Assembly: GCA_001003205.1 (NCBI GenBank)
Contig: LCOU01000021.1
Span: 1-7,888 of the forward strand
Direction of reading: 5' to 3'
Source of the DNA: Parcubacteria group bacterium GW2011_GWA2_47_8b
Lineage (GTDB): Bacteria > Patescibacteriota > Minisyncoccia > UBA6257 > WO2-44-18
DNA: 7,888 nt
Below the pieces are notes generated by a model. That model was not told where the DNA came from and did not search any database. It saw only the letters and a program-made list of their open reading frames with translations. Both the position numbers and the translations under genes were made by a program. This document shows, in pieces, positions 1 to 5,797 of this stretch (positions are counted from its first letter, which is position 1; each line of letters starts with the position of its first letter).

Positions 1-922
1 CTTCGGAGTAATCCAACGGCGAGCGGTAATGATGCGCGGCAACAAGGTATCGCAGAACTTCAACGGGGTACTGTTTCAGAAAATCCCTAACCGTAACGAA
101 GTTGCCGGAACTCTTGGCCATCTTTTCTCCGCCTACCACCAAAAAGCCGCTGTGCATCCAAACTTTAACCATCGGTTTTTTTCCGGACGCCGCCTCCTGC
201 TGGGCGATCTCCGCTTCGTGGTGGGGAAATTTCAAATCTACCGCGCCGCCGTGGATGTCATATTGCGGACCAAACCAGCGCTCGGTAATGGCGGTGTCTT
301 CTATGTGCCAGCCCGGCCGGCCTTCGCCAATGGGCGTTTTCCATGACGGCTCGTTTTCTTTTTTGAATTTCCAGAGCGCGAAGTCGCCCTTGTTTTTTTT
401 GTTGACATTTTCATCAATGCGCGAAACGGAATCCTCGGCTTGGTTAACGGTGCGTTTGGCGAGCTTGCCGTATTCCGGAAAGGTGGAGATATCAAAATAG
501 TAGCCGTCGTCTATTTTGTACGCGTGTCCTTTCGCAATGAGCGTTTGAATCTGTCTGACAATTTGCTTGATATGGGCAGTGGCGCGAGCGTATTTGGTTA
601 CCGATTTTATGCCCAGCGCTTTTTCATCCTCGTGGTAATACTTCTCGTATTTTTTGGCGAGGGATTTGGCATTGGTGTTTTCCTCGGCGGCGCGCCGGAT
701 AATTTTATTGTCTATGTCAGTAATATTTTGGAGATAAAAAACTTTAACTCCCAATGCGCGCAAATAACGGACAAGGTTATCAAATACTATATAAGTGCGG
801 GCATTGCCTATGTGAATATAGTCATAAACGGTCGGGCCGCAAACAAACAGGCGGAGTTTTTTGTTGTCCGCTACCTTTTCTAAGTCCTCTTTTTTCCCCG
901 AAAGAGTGTCGTGTATCAGCAT
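1..922 (-). CDS. cysS: Cysteinyl-tRNA synthetase, N-terminal 307 residues (3' end beyond the window)
   Basis: This class I aminoacyl-tRNA synthetase charges tRNA-Cys with cysteine, using ATP, in the cytoplasm. The reading frame is open from ATG at 922 to the left edge. It shows LFVCGPTVYDYIHIGNART at residues 25-43, which holds zinc ligand Cys28 and the HIGN ATP-binding signature. It continues with GRPGWHIEDTAI (201-212), DIHGGAVDLKFPHHEAEIA (222-240) and the KMSKS-type loop EKMAKSSGN (266-274). Zinc ligands Cys28, His234 and Glu238 match E. coli numbering exactly, but the usual Cys209 is Asp209. KMSKS reads KMAKS. The start is bounded: the corA stop codon lies in the same frame four codons upstream, and ATG 922 is the first start after it. 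Only a nine-base gap separates it from corA, so the two are probably cotranscribed. No strong ribosome binding site is visible. The C-terminal anticodon-binding part is outside the window. The family call is very secure. Confidence 0.97.
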   Translation of the reverse strand, partial: MLIHDTLSGKKEDLEKVADNKKLRLFVCGPTVYDYIHIGNARTYIVFDNLVRYLRALGVKVFYLQNITDIDNKIIRRAAEENTNAKSLAKKYEKYYHEDEKALGIKSVTKYARATAHIKQIVRQIQTLIAKGHAYKIDDGYYFDISTFPEYGKLAKRTVNQAEDSVSRIDENVNKKNKGDFALWKFKKENEPSWKTPIGEGRPGWHIEDTAITERWFGPQYDIHGGAVDLKFPHHEAEIAQQEAASGKKPMVKVWMHSGFLVVGGEKMAKSSGNFVTVRDFLKQYPVEVLRYLVAAHHYRSPLDYSE

Positions 923-931
923 AATTCTTGC

Positions 932-1840
932 TTAGAGCCATCCTTTGCGTCGGAACGTGATTATGAGTGAAACCACTATTACTCCCATGAGAGCGGTTAG
1001 CGTCCAGAAGCGCAAGGGGGTCGCCGCGACAAATTTCCCGATAAAATCTATTGAAGCTAACTGGGTAAAGAAAAGCATCGGGAAAGTAAGGAAGGCCAGA
1101 ATAGTGAAGCGCTGCATTACGTTGTTGGTTTTGGCGCTCAACAGCTGGCCGTTGGTGGTTTCCAGCGCCTCAATGGTGGCGCGGTAATTTTCCACGTGCT
1201 GGGTGACTTTGGAGTAATCTCCGGCAAGGTCGTTGAGATAAATTTTTGTCTCCTCGCCCCAGAATTTGGTGCCCGTTTCAATAAGTGAGCTTAATAAAAT
1301 TTCTTGCGGGGCGCTGATGATGCTGAAATCTAAAACATCGCGCTTGGCGTAAGAAATTTTTTCCAGAAGCTGTGTTTCTTTTCCTTTGAAAATTTCTTGC
1401 GAGATGTTGCGGATGTTGTCCTCTATGTGGCGAAGCTGGCGCATAGAGAAGTGGATAATTTCTTGAATGAGAAAATATGTGCAGTGGGCGGAATCCTGCA
1501 GGGCCTGCGACTTGAAATTGATATTGTTGCTGATGGACCGCATAAAAGTGTCCAGCGGTTCCAAATCTTCGTAGTGAATGGTTATAACCTTATCTTTAGT
1601 AATTAAAAAATCTATTTCGGCGCGGCGGGAGGTTTTTAAAGACTTGTCGTAGATCGGCAAGTGGTAAGTAAGAAACAAGTAATTGGCATAAAAATCCACC
1701 CGGGAACGGCTGGAAAGATGGAGCAACTCATCCAAGATAATCGGATGGAATTTATGCTGTTTTTTTACAAAATCAATGTCGGCCTTAGTCGGTTTTAGTA
1801 TGTCAATCCAGGCAACTTTTTGTGCGCGAGTTATCCACAT
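932..1840 (-). CDS. CorA-like divalent cation transporter lacking the GMN motif
   Basis: This 302-residue protein has the CorA layout: a soluble N-terminal domain, a long helical region (about 130-245) and two C-terminal membrane helices (about 245-264 and 276-295), ending in the typical basic tail FRRKGWL. Family-like stretches include WIDILKPT (11-18), FHPIILDELL (31-40), RVDFYANYLFLTYH (47-60) and NNVMQRFTILAFLTFPM (239-255). CorA proteins form homopentameric channels for Mg2+, Co2+ or Ni2+, with Gly-Met-Asn at the periplasmic mouth. Aligned from the conserved proline of helix 1, that triplet is Ser-Ile-Asp here (263-265). Cation transport is therefore inferred from the fold, and ion choice cannot be stated. 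The start at 1840 is firm, because an in-frame TAG lies two codons upstream. No Shine-Dalgarno sequence is visible. It heads a minus-strand unit with cysS and is divergent from the surface-protein genes. Confidence 0.88.
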   Translation of the reverse strand: MWITRAQKVAWIDILKPTKADIDFVKKQHKFHPIILDELLHLSSRSRVDFYANYLFLTYHLPIYDKSLKTSRRAEIDFLITKDKVITIHYEDLEPLDTFMRSISNNINFKSQALQDSAHCTYFLIQEIIHFSMRQLRHIEDNIRNISQEIFKGKETQLLEKISYAKRDVLDFSIISAPQEILLSSLIETGTKFWGEETKIYLNDLAGDYSKVTQHVENYRATIEALETTNGQLLSAKTNNVMQRFTILAFLTFPMLFFTQLASIDFIGKFVAATPLRFWTLTALMGVIVVSLIITFRRKGWL

Positions 1841-1851
1841 TCGCTAACTTA

Positions 1852-1857
1852 ATTCTA
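1852..1857 (-). promoter_or_regulatory. Candidate -10 box (TAGAAT) for corA-cysS
   Basis: TAGAAT, read on the minus strand, ends 11 bases before the corA ATG at 1840. Initiation about seven bases downstream would give a leader of about five bases. No convincing -35 box was found. An overlapping alternative, TATAGT (1867-1862, minus), lies on top of the opposite-strand -10 box. The call rests on a short motif in an AT-rich gap of 36 bases between divergent genes. Confidence 0.4.
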
Positions 1858-1863
1858 CCATAC

Positions 1864-1869
1864 TATAAT
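1864..1869 (+). promoter_or_regulatory. -10 box (TATAAT) for the surface-protein genes
   Basis: A perfect TATAAT ends seven bases before the ATG at 1877. Transcription would be expected to start at or within a base or two of that ATG, giving a leaderless or nearly leaderless message. No good -35 match lies 16-18 bases upstream, and there is no extended -10 TGn. It shares the 36-base divergent gap with corA. Confidence 0.55.
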
Positions 1870-1876
1870 AGGAAAT

Positions 1877-2299
1877 ATGAGTAGATGGATTGATGTGTTG
1901 GCGCTTTCCTTCGCCGGCTGGCTGGTGGCGAGCGTTGCCTTCGGCTGGACTAATCCGAGTTCAATGCCGAGCGGCGGCGCCGGGTATATTATCGTTGACG
2001 CGAGCGGTAATGTCGGCATAGGCGTTACCCCAGCGCAAAAACTGCACGTGAACGGCAGTGTCAGAGCAACTCAACTATGCATCGCCAGCGATTGCCGTTC
2101 CGCTTGGCCGGCTGACGCGAATGGCGATATCTCCGGCGTTACGGCCAGTACCGGATTAACCGGCGGCGGAACTACCGGAAGCGTTACCTTGAGCGCCGAT
2201 ACTACTTATCTCCAGCGCAGAATTGCCAGCTGCCCTGTCGGCTCCGGAAGATATTTAAGGGTTATTAACGCCGACGGAACCGTGACATGCAACTATTAA
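1877..2299 (+). CDS. Small secreted surface protein, tandem paralog 1 (short form)
   Basis: This 140-residue protein has no recognised function. It has an N-terminal signal or anchor segment (about 6-23, cleavage plausible after AFG at 21-23), then the GWTNPS linker. GNVGIG (44-49) with QKLHVNGSVRA (54-64) resembles the start of phage tail-fibre and CPR surface modules. Next come LCIASDCRSAWP (67-78) and GDISGVTASTGLTGGGTT (83-100), a Thr/Gly-rich segment also typical of tail-fibre-like beta structures. The four cysteines (68, 73, 119, 138) form two likely pairs. It lines up with the next two proteins over its whole length but stops two residues after Cys138, lacking their extra Cys-rich module. 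Its last 13 bases overlap the start of gene 2, suggesting coupled translation. Surface exposure is inferred from the signal sequence. No S74 autocleaving chaperone domain is present. Confidence 0.85.
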   Translation: MSRWIDVLALSFAGWLVASVAFGWTNPSSMPSGGAGYIIVDASGNVGIGVTPAQKLHVNGSVRATQLCIASDCRSAWPADANGDISGVTASTGLTGGGTTGSVTLSADTTYLQRRIASCPVGSGRYLRVINADGTVTCNY

Positions 2300-2889
2300 T
2301 TAAAACGATTTTATCAACGGCCTTTATCGGCCTGCTTGTTACGGGCATTGCTTTTGGTTGGACTGATCCGTCCGCCAACCCACCGACGGGCGACGGGCAA
2401 GTTTCGGTGGATACCTCCGGCAATGTCGGTATTGGCGGAGCTAACCCAAGCTATAAATTATTTGTAAATGGAAATCTTCGCGGCTCCACCGGCTTGTGCA
2501 TAGGTTCTACTTGCATAACCACTTGGCCGACAATGGCAGCGGGCGACATTACATCTGTTATTGCCGGAACCGGCCTTAGCGGCGGCGGAACTACCGGGGC
2601 GGTTACTTTAAGCGCTAATGCCACCTATCTCCAACGGCGTGTTACCGGCACCTGCCCAGTTGGCCAAGTTGTCACGGGAATCAATGACGACGGCACCGTT
2701 GCTTGTGCGGCTATGGCTTGTACTTGGAGTAATAGGACCTACTCCATTGGATACAGATGCACTATTTTTGACTATTGCCCCGCTTCTGGCACGCGTTACC
2801 AGATACCTATGACTTGCGCGACTGGTGGCGTCTGGTCCTATCCCTCTGGTAACAGTTTCTGCGATATTTTACCGTCTTGTGGAAGCTAA
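2287..2889 (+). CDS. Small secreted surface protein, tandem paralog 2 (with C-terminal Cys-rich module)
   Basis: This 200-residue paralog of its two neighbours has no assigned function. The signal segment is about residues 4-24 (cleavage plausible after AFG), followed by GWTDPSANPPTG (24-35). It then shows GNVGIG (45-50), YKLFVNGNLRG (56-66), LCIGSTCITTWP (70-81) and GDITSVIAGTGLSGGGTTG (86-104). The pair Cys123/Cys140 follows, and then a C-terminal module with cysteines at 145, 158, 164, 177, 192 and 198. The ten cysteines suggest up to five disulfides outside the cell. The start ATG lies inside the end of gene 1, and the preceding sequence has no clear ribosome binding site, so coupled translation is likely. 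An earlier start is unlikely because this ATG directly precedes the hydrophobic signal. The stop is one base before the gene 3 ATG. Its signal region is less like gene 1 than gene 3's is. Confidence 0.85.
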   Translation: MQLLIKTILSTAFIGLLVTGIAFGWTDPSANPPTGDGQVSVDTSGNVGIGGANPSYKLFVNGNLRGSTGLCIGSTCITTWPTMAAGDITSVIAGTGLSGGGTTGAVTLSANATYLQRRVTGTCPVGQVVTGINDDGTVACAAMACTWSNRTYSIGYRCTIFDYCPASGTRYQIPMTCATGGVWSYPSGNSFCDILPSCGS

Positions 2890-2890
2890 A

Positions 2891-3499
2891 ATGCTAAAAC
2901 ACATTGTAAAAATTGTAGCCATTATTTTTACCGGCTGGCTGGTTGCGAGCGTTGTTTTTGGCTGGACGGACCCCTCCGGTGATGCTCCGACGGGGGCGGG
3001 CGGTTTTATTGCCTCCGGAGCGAATATTGGCGTTGGCACGGCCAGTCCAAGTCAAAAACTGGACGTCATCGGCTACCTTCGCGGAACCTCTCTTTGTATT
3101 GGCGCCGATTGCCGTTCCTCCTGGCCCGCGGCCGGAGCAGGCGACATTACAGCGGTTTTGGCGGGAACCGGCTTGTTGGGAGGCGCAAGCGTGGGTGACG
3201 CAACGCTATCGGCCGATACGACGTATCTGCAAAGAAATGTGACGGCGGCCTGTCCTGCCGGGCGAGCAATGCGTGGCGTTAATGCTGATGGGACTCCAAT
3301 CTGCGTGGTGATTCTTTGTACTTATGAAGGAAGTCTGGGCAGTGTGTCGTATTCAACTGATGCGGTTTGCAGGCCCCCCGGCGATTCTGGCTGTAATTAC
3401 AATTATGTAATGTGTTCGGATGGAAACTGGACAGCGACAACCTCAGTCGGGTGGTCTGGTGCATTCTGTTCCAACTTGCCGCGCTATTGCGGCACATAA
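2891..3499 (+). CDS. Small secreted surface protein, tandem paralog 3 (with C-terminal Cys-rich module)
   Basis: This is a 202-residue paralog. The frame is open further upstream to an ATG at 2825, but 2891 is chosen for three reasons. It puts the signal peptide at the N terminus as in both sister proteins. It is preceded by GGAAG five bases upstream. It follows the gene 2 stop by one base, avoiding a 65-base overlap. Layout: signal segment about 5-23, GWTDPSGDAPTG (24-35), ANIGVG (44-49), SQKLDVIGYLRG (54-65), LCIGADCRSSWP (68-79), GDITAVLAGTGLLGG (84-98) and Cys121/Cys138. The C-terminal module has cysteines at 143, 160, 168, 175, 193 and 200, the same number and order as in protein 2 but with diverged residues between them. 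It ends in LPRYCGT, against LPSCGS in protein 2. It is probably secreted and disulfide-stabilised. The role is unknown. Confidence 0.85.
   Translation: MLKHIVKIVAIIFTGWLVASVVFGWTDPSGDAPTGAGGFIASGANIGVGTASPSQKLDVIGYLRGTSLCIGADCRSSWPAAGAGDITAVLAGTGLLGGASVGDATLSADTTYLQRNVTAACPAGRAMRGVNADGTPICVVILCTYEGSLGSVSYSTDAVCRPPGDSGCNYNYVMCSDGNWTATTSVGWSGAFCSNLPRYCGT
3477..3494 (+). other. Perfect hairpin at the 3' end of surface gene 3
   Basis: TGCCGC and GCGGCA form a 6-base-pair stem around a 6-base loop, covering the last codons of gene 3. It is not followed by a T-run, so it is not a classical intrinsic terminator. It could still protect the 3' end or slow polymerase before the grpE promoter. It may be chance, because the bases also encode protein. 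Confidence 0.35.
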
Positions 3500-3502
3500 G
3501 AG

Positions 3503-3531
3503 TTTACAAAAAAGCTGAATAGCTATATAAT
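3503..3531 (+). promoter_or_regulatory. Sigma70-type promoter of the grpE-dnaK-dnaJ operon
   Basis: TTTACA (3503-3508) and TATAAT (3526-3531) are separated by 17 bases, one mismatch from full consensus. The predicted transcription start is near 3538, two bases before the grpE ATG, so the message would be nearly leaderless. A small palindrome, ATAGCTAT (3519-3526), overlaps the first base of the -10 box. No CIRCE operator (TTAGCACTC-N9-GAGTGCTAA) was seen, so HrcA control of the usual type is not indicated. Confidence 0.8.
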
Positions 3532-3539
3532 GTTCGCCA

Positions 3540-3962
3540 ATGCTAGAGGAGGAATATCTTAATGGCTGGAAGCGCGCTAAGGCCGATTTGATAAATTATC
3601 AGAAAGACGAGGCCAAGCGCTTTGAGGATGTGGTGCGATTTTCCAACGCCGTAATAATCAAGGATTTGCTGGCGGTTTTGGACAGTTTTGCGTCATTTGA
3701 AAAAAATTTGGCGCAACCCAAGCAGGATGCGGTAGGGTTTTTGGCGATTCAGTCCCAAATGCAGGATATTTTGAAAAATCACGGTTTGGAAAAAATCAAA
3801 GTGACGGTTGGCGAAAACTTCAATCCGCAATTTCACGAATCGGTGGGGGAGGCAGAATCCGAACTTCCCGTTGGCGTGATAGTTGAAGAGGTGACAGGCG
3901 GATACTTGCTCAACGGATTGGTCATTCGGCCTACAAAGGTAAAACTTAGTAAATCAAAGTAA
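3540..3962 (+). CDS. grpE: GrpE, nucleotide exchange factor for DnaK
   Basis: GrpE dimers open the DnaK nucleotide-binding domain to release ADP. The 140-residue protein has a helical N-terminal part with EEEYLNGWKRAKADLINYQ (3-21), then KDLLAVLDSFASFEKNL (41-57). The C-terminal beta domain is marked by ENFNPQFHESV (92-102), LPVGVIVEEVTGGYLLNG (109-126) and LVIRPTKVKLSK (127-138), a recognisable GrpE ending. E. coli GrpE has 197 residues. The missing part is the N-terminal disordered and long-helix region. The start is bounded by an in-frame TAA at 3528-3530, so ATG 3540 is the first possible start. There is no upstream Shine-Dalgarno sequence. A perfect AGGAGG (3547-3552) lies inside codons 3-5, encodes the Glu run and cannot serve this start. 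The gene opens the chaperone operon, 14 bases before dnaK. Confidence 0.95.
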   Translation: MLEEEYLNGWKRAKADLINYQKDEAKRFEDVVRFSNAVIIKDLLAVLDSFASFEKNLAQPKQDAVGFLAIQSQMQDILKNHGLEKIKVTVGENFNPQFHESVGEAESELPVGVIVEEVTGGYLLNGLVIRPTKVKLSKSK

Positions 3963-3964
3963 GT

Positions 3965-3970
3965 TATAAT
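3965..3970 (+). promoter_or_regulatory. Candidate internal -10 box (TATAAT) before dnaK
   Basis: A perfect TATAAT lies in the 14-base gap between grpE and dnaK and ends six bases before the dnaK ATG at 3977. Initiation would fall on or beside that ATG. No -35 match is evident at the right spacing. It could provide extra dnaK mRNA relative to grpE. The gap is AT-rich, so chance is possible. Confidence 0.45.
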
Positions 3971-3976
3971 AAAACA

Positions 3977-5797
3977 ATGGCAAAAATAATTGGAATTGAT
4001 TTAGGAACAACTTATTCGGAAGTCGCGATTACGGAAGCGGGCGTGCCGCGCATTTTGGAAAACGCCGAAGGAATGCGCATCACTCCTTCCACAGTCGCCA
4101 TCAGCAAATCCGGCGAACGGCTGGTTGGCTTGCTGGCAAAAAGGCAGGCGATTACCAACCCGAAGAACACGATTTTTTCCGTGAAACGCTTGATCGGCCG
4201 CAAATTTACTGACATTGAAGTCCAGCACGACAAAAAGTGGCTTCCTTATGAAATTAAGGAATCGGCCACGGGCGGCGTTGAGGTCAAGATGGGAGATGCC
4301 TGGTACAAGCCGGAGGAAATTTCTGCCATGGTTTTGGCAAAATTGAAAGCCGACGCCGAAGCGAAGCTGGGCGAAAAAGTAGAAGAGGCGGTGATTACGG
4401 TGCCGGCTTATTTTGACGACAGTCAGCGGCAAGCCACCAAAAATGCCGGAGAAATCGCCGGTCTGAAAGTAAAAAGAATTTTAAACGAACCGACGGCGGC
4501 GGCGCTTGCTTACGGCTTGAACAGGCAAAAAAACGAGAAAATTGTTGTTTATGATTTTGGCGGCGGCACTTTTGATGTTTCCGTTTTGGAGGTCGGGGAC
4601 GACACCGTGGAAGTTAAAGCCACCGGCGGCGATACGCATCTTGGCGGCGATGACTTTGACAAGCGCGTTATTGAATATCTCGTTGGTGAATATAAAAAGA
4701 CCGATGGTGTGGATTTGGCCAAAGACGCGCTCGCGCTTCAGCGTTTGAAAGAAGCGGCGGAGCGCGCCAAACACGAATTGTCCGGCGCCTTTGAGACCGA
4801 AATAAACCTTCCTTACATAACTTCCGATGCCTCCGGGCCGCGGCACTTTTTGCTTAAGTTAACGCGAGCCAAGCTGGAGGAACTGGTGCGCGATTTGATT
4901 GACCGTTCCGTCCAGATTTTGGGCAAAACCGTCAAAGAGGCGGGGCTTGATGTTAGCGCCATAAATGAAATTATCCTGGTCGGCGGCCAGACGCGCATGC
5001 CGGCGATGCAGGAAGCTGTAAAGAAATATTTCGGCAAGGAGCCGCATAAAAATCTTAACCCCGACGAAGTGGTCGCGATCGGCGCCGCCGCGCAGGCGGG
5101 AATTTTACAGGGAGAAGTAAAAGACGTTTTGCTTTTGGACGTTACTCCGCTTTCACTTGGTATAGAAACTCTGGGTGGCGTAATGACCAGGATTATAGAA
5201 AAAAATACCACCGTTCCTACGGCGAAAAGCCAGGTATTTTCCACCGCGGCCGATAACCAGCCCTCGGTTGAAATACACGTTTTGCAGGGCGAAAGACCGA
5301 TGGCCACCGATAACAAAACCCTCGCGCGCTTTATATTAGACGGCATTCCGCCCGCGTCCCGAGGCACTCCGCAGGTAGAAGTCACCTTTGATATTGATGC
5401 CAACGGCATTTTGAGCGTTTCCGCCAAGGACAAAGCCACCAATCGTTCCCAGTCCATCAAAATAGAAGCGTCTACCAGTCTTACCAAGGAACAGATTGAG
5501 AAACTGAAAGCCGAGGCGGCGCAGTATGCCGAGGAAGATCGCAAGAAAAAAGATTTGGCGGAGGCCAAAAATAACGCCGAGCAGCTGGTTTACGCTTCAG
5601 AAAAAGCGGTGAAAGACGCCGGTGAAAAAATTCCCGCCGAAACCAAAGACACCATCACCAAAAAAATAGAAGCGCTCAAAACGGTGAAAGACGGGCAAGA
5701 CGCGAACGCCATTAAAAATGCCGCGAACGAACTTTCTGCCGAAATTCAAAAGATAGGCGCCGCCGTTTACGGCAAGAATGAACCCAAAAGTTCTTAA
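3977..5797 (+). CDS. dnaK: DnaK, Hsp70 molecular chaperone
   Basis: This is an ATP-driven chaperone that binds exposed hydrophobic peptides in the cytoplasm, working with DnaJ and GrpE. It has 606 residues (E. coli 638). The nucleotide-binding domain shows IGIDLGTTYSEVAI (5-18), Lys70 in FSVKRLIG, ITVPAYFDDSQRQATKNAG (140-158), LNEPTAAALAYG (169-180), VYDFGGGTFDVSVLEVG (191-207) and ILVGGQTRMP (333-342). The interdomain linker is VLLLDVTPLSLGIETLGG (384-401). The substrate-binding domain follows, with FDIDANGILSVSAKDKAT (471-488), then a helical lid to about residue 596. Two points differ from E. coli: Tyr13 replaces Asn (Tyr is also known in eukaryotic Hsp70s) and Glu15 replaces Cys, and I see no cysteine in the protein. 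The disordered tail and acidic EEV-type end are absent. The stop overlaps the next gene by 20 bases. Confidence 0.98.
   Translation: MAKIIGIDLGTTYSEVAITEAGVPRILENAEGMRITPSTVAISKSGERLVGLLAKRQAITNPKNTIFSVKRLIGRKFTDIEVQHDKKWLPYEIKESATGGVEVKMGDAWYKPEEISAMVLAKLKADAEAKLGEKVEEAVITVPAYFDDSQRQATKNAGEIAGLKVKRILNEPTAAALAYGLNRQKNEKIVVYDFGGGTFDVSVLEVGDDTVEVKATGGDTHLGGDDFDKRVIEYLVGEYKKTDGVDLAKDALALQRLKEAAERAKHELSGAFETEINLPYITSDASGPRHFLLKLTRAKLEELVRDLIDRSVQILGKTVKEAGLDVSAINEIILVGGQTRMPAMQEAVKKYFGKEPHKNLNPDEVVAIGAAAQAGILQGEVKDVLLLDVTPLSLGIETLGGVMTRIIEKNTTVPTAKSQVFSTAADNQPSVEIHVLQGERPMATDNKTLARFILDGIPPASRGTPQVEVTFDIDANGILSVSAKDKATNRSQSIKIEASTSLTKEQIEKLKAEAAQYAEEDRKKKDLAEAKNNAEQLVYASEKAVKDAGEKIPAETKDTITKKIEALKTVKDGQDANAIKNAANELSAEIQKIGAAVYGKNEPKSS

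Larger units (their letters stand above)
1877..3499 (+). repeat. Tandem array of three paralogous surface-protein genes
   Basis: Three head-to-tail genes align from the signal peptide through the second Cys pair. Motifs recur in the same order: FGWT(N/D)PS, (N)(V/I)G(I/V)G, KLxVxG, LCIxxxC, WP, GDI, TGLxGG, TYLQR, CP, DGTxxC. Similarity survives in the DNA. A 24-base stretch in the signal-peptide region (1914-1937 and 2931-2954) differs at one base. GGCGGCGGAACTACCGG occurs at 2162-2178 and 2581-2597. The array arose by duplication followed by divergence. Confidence 0.9.

Noticed and set aside
440..883. Plus-strand open frame of 147 codons
   Set aside because: It is antisense to cysS, whose minus-strand translation carries all the expected CysRS motifs. 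The plus-strand product has no recognisable features.
2825..2890. Upstream ATG extending surface gene 3 by 22 codons
   Set aside because: It would bury the signal peptide internally and overlap gene 2 by 65 bases. The sister proteins both start directly at the hydrophobic segment.
1877..3499. Prophage or phage tail-fibre locus
   Set aside because: The modules resemble tail fibres, but no other phage gene is nearby. Each protein has its own signal peptide, which phage tail fibres lack.
3500..3540. Search for a CIRCE operator before grpE
   Set aside because: No TTAGCACTC/GAGTGCTAA pair is present. Only short palindromes were found.
4813..5568. Long minus-strand open frame of 251 codons opposite dnaK
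   Set aside because: It lies fully antisense to conserved dnaK codons. Its Ser/Ala/Leu-rich product is typical of mirror frames, and no promoter or start signal was seen.
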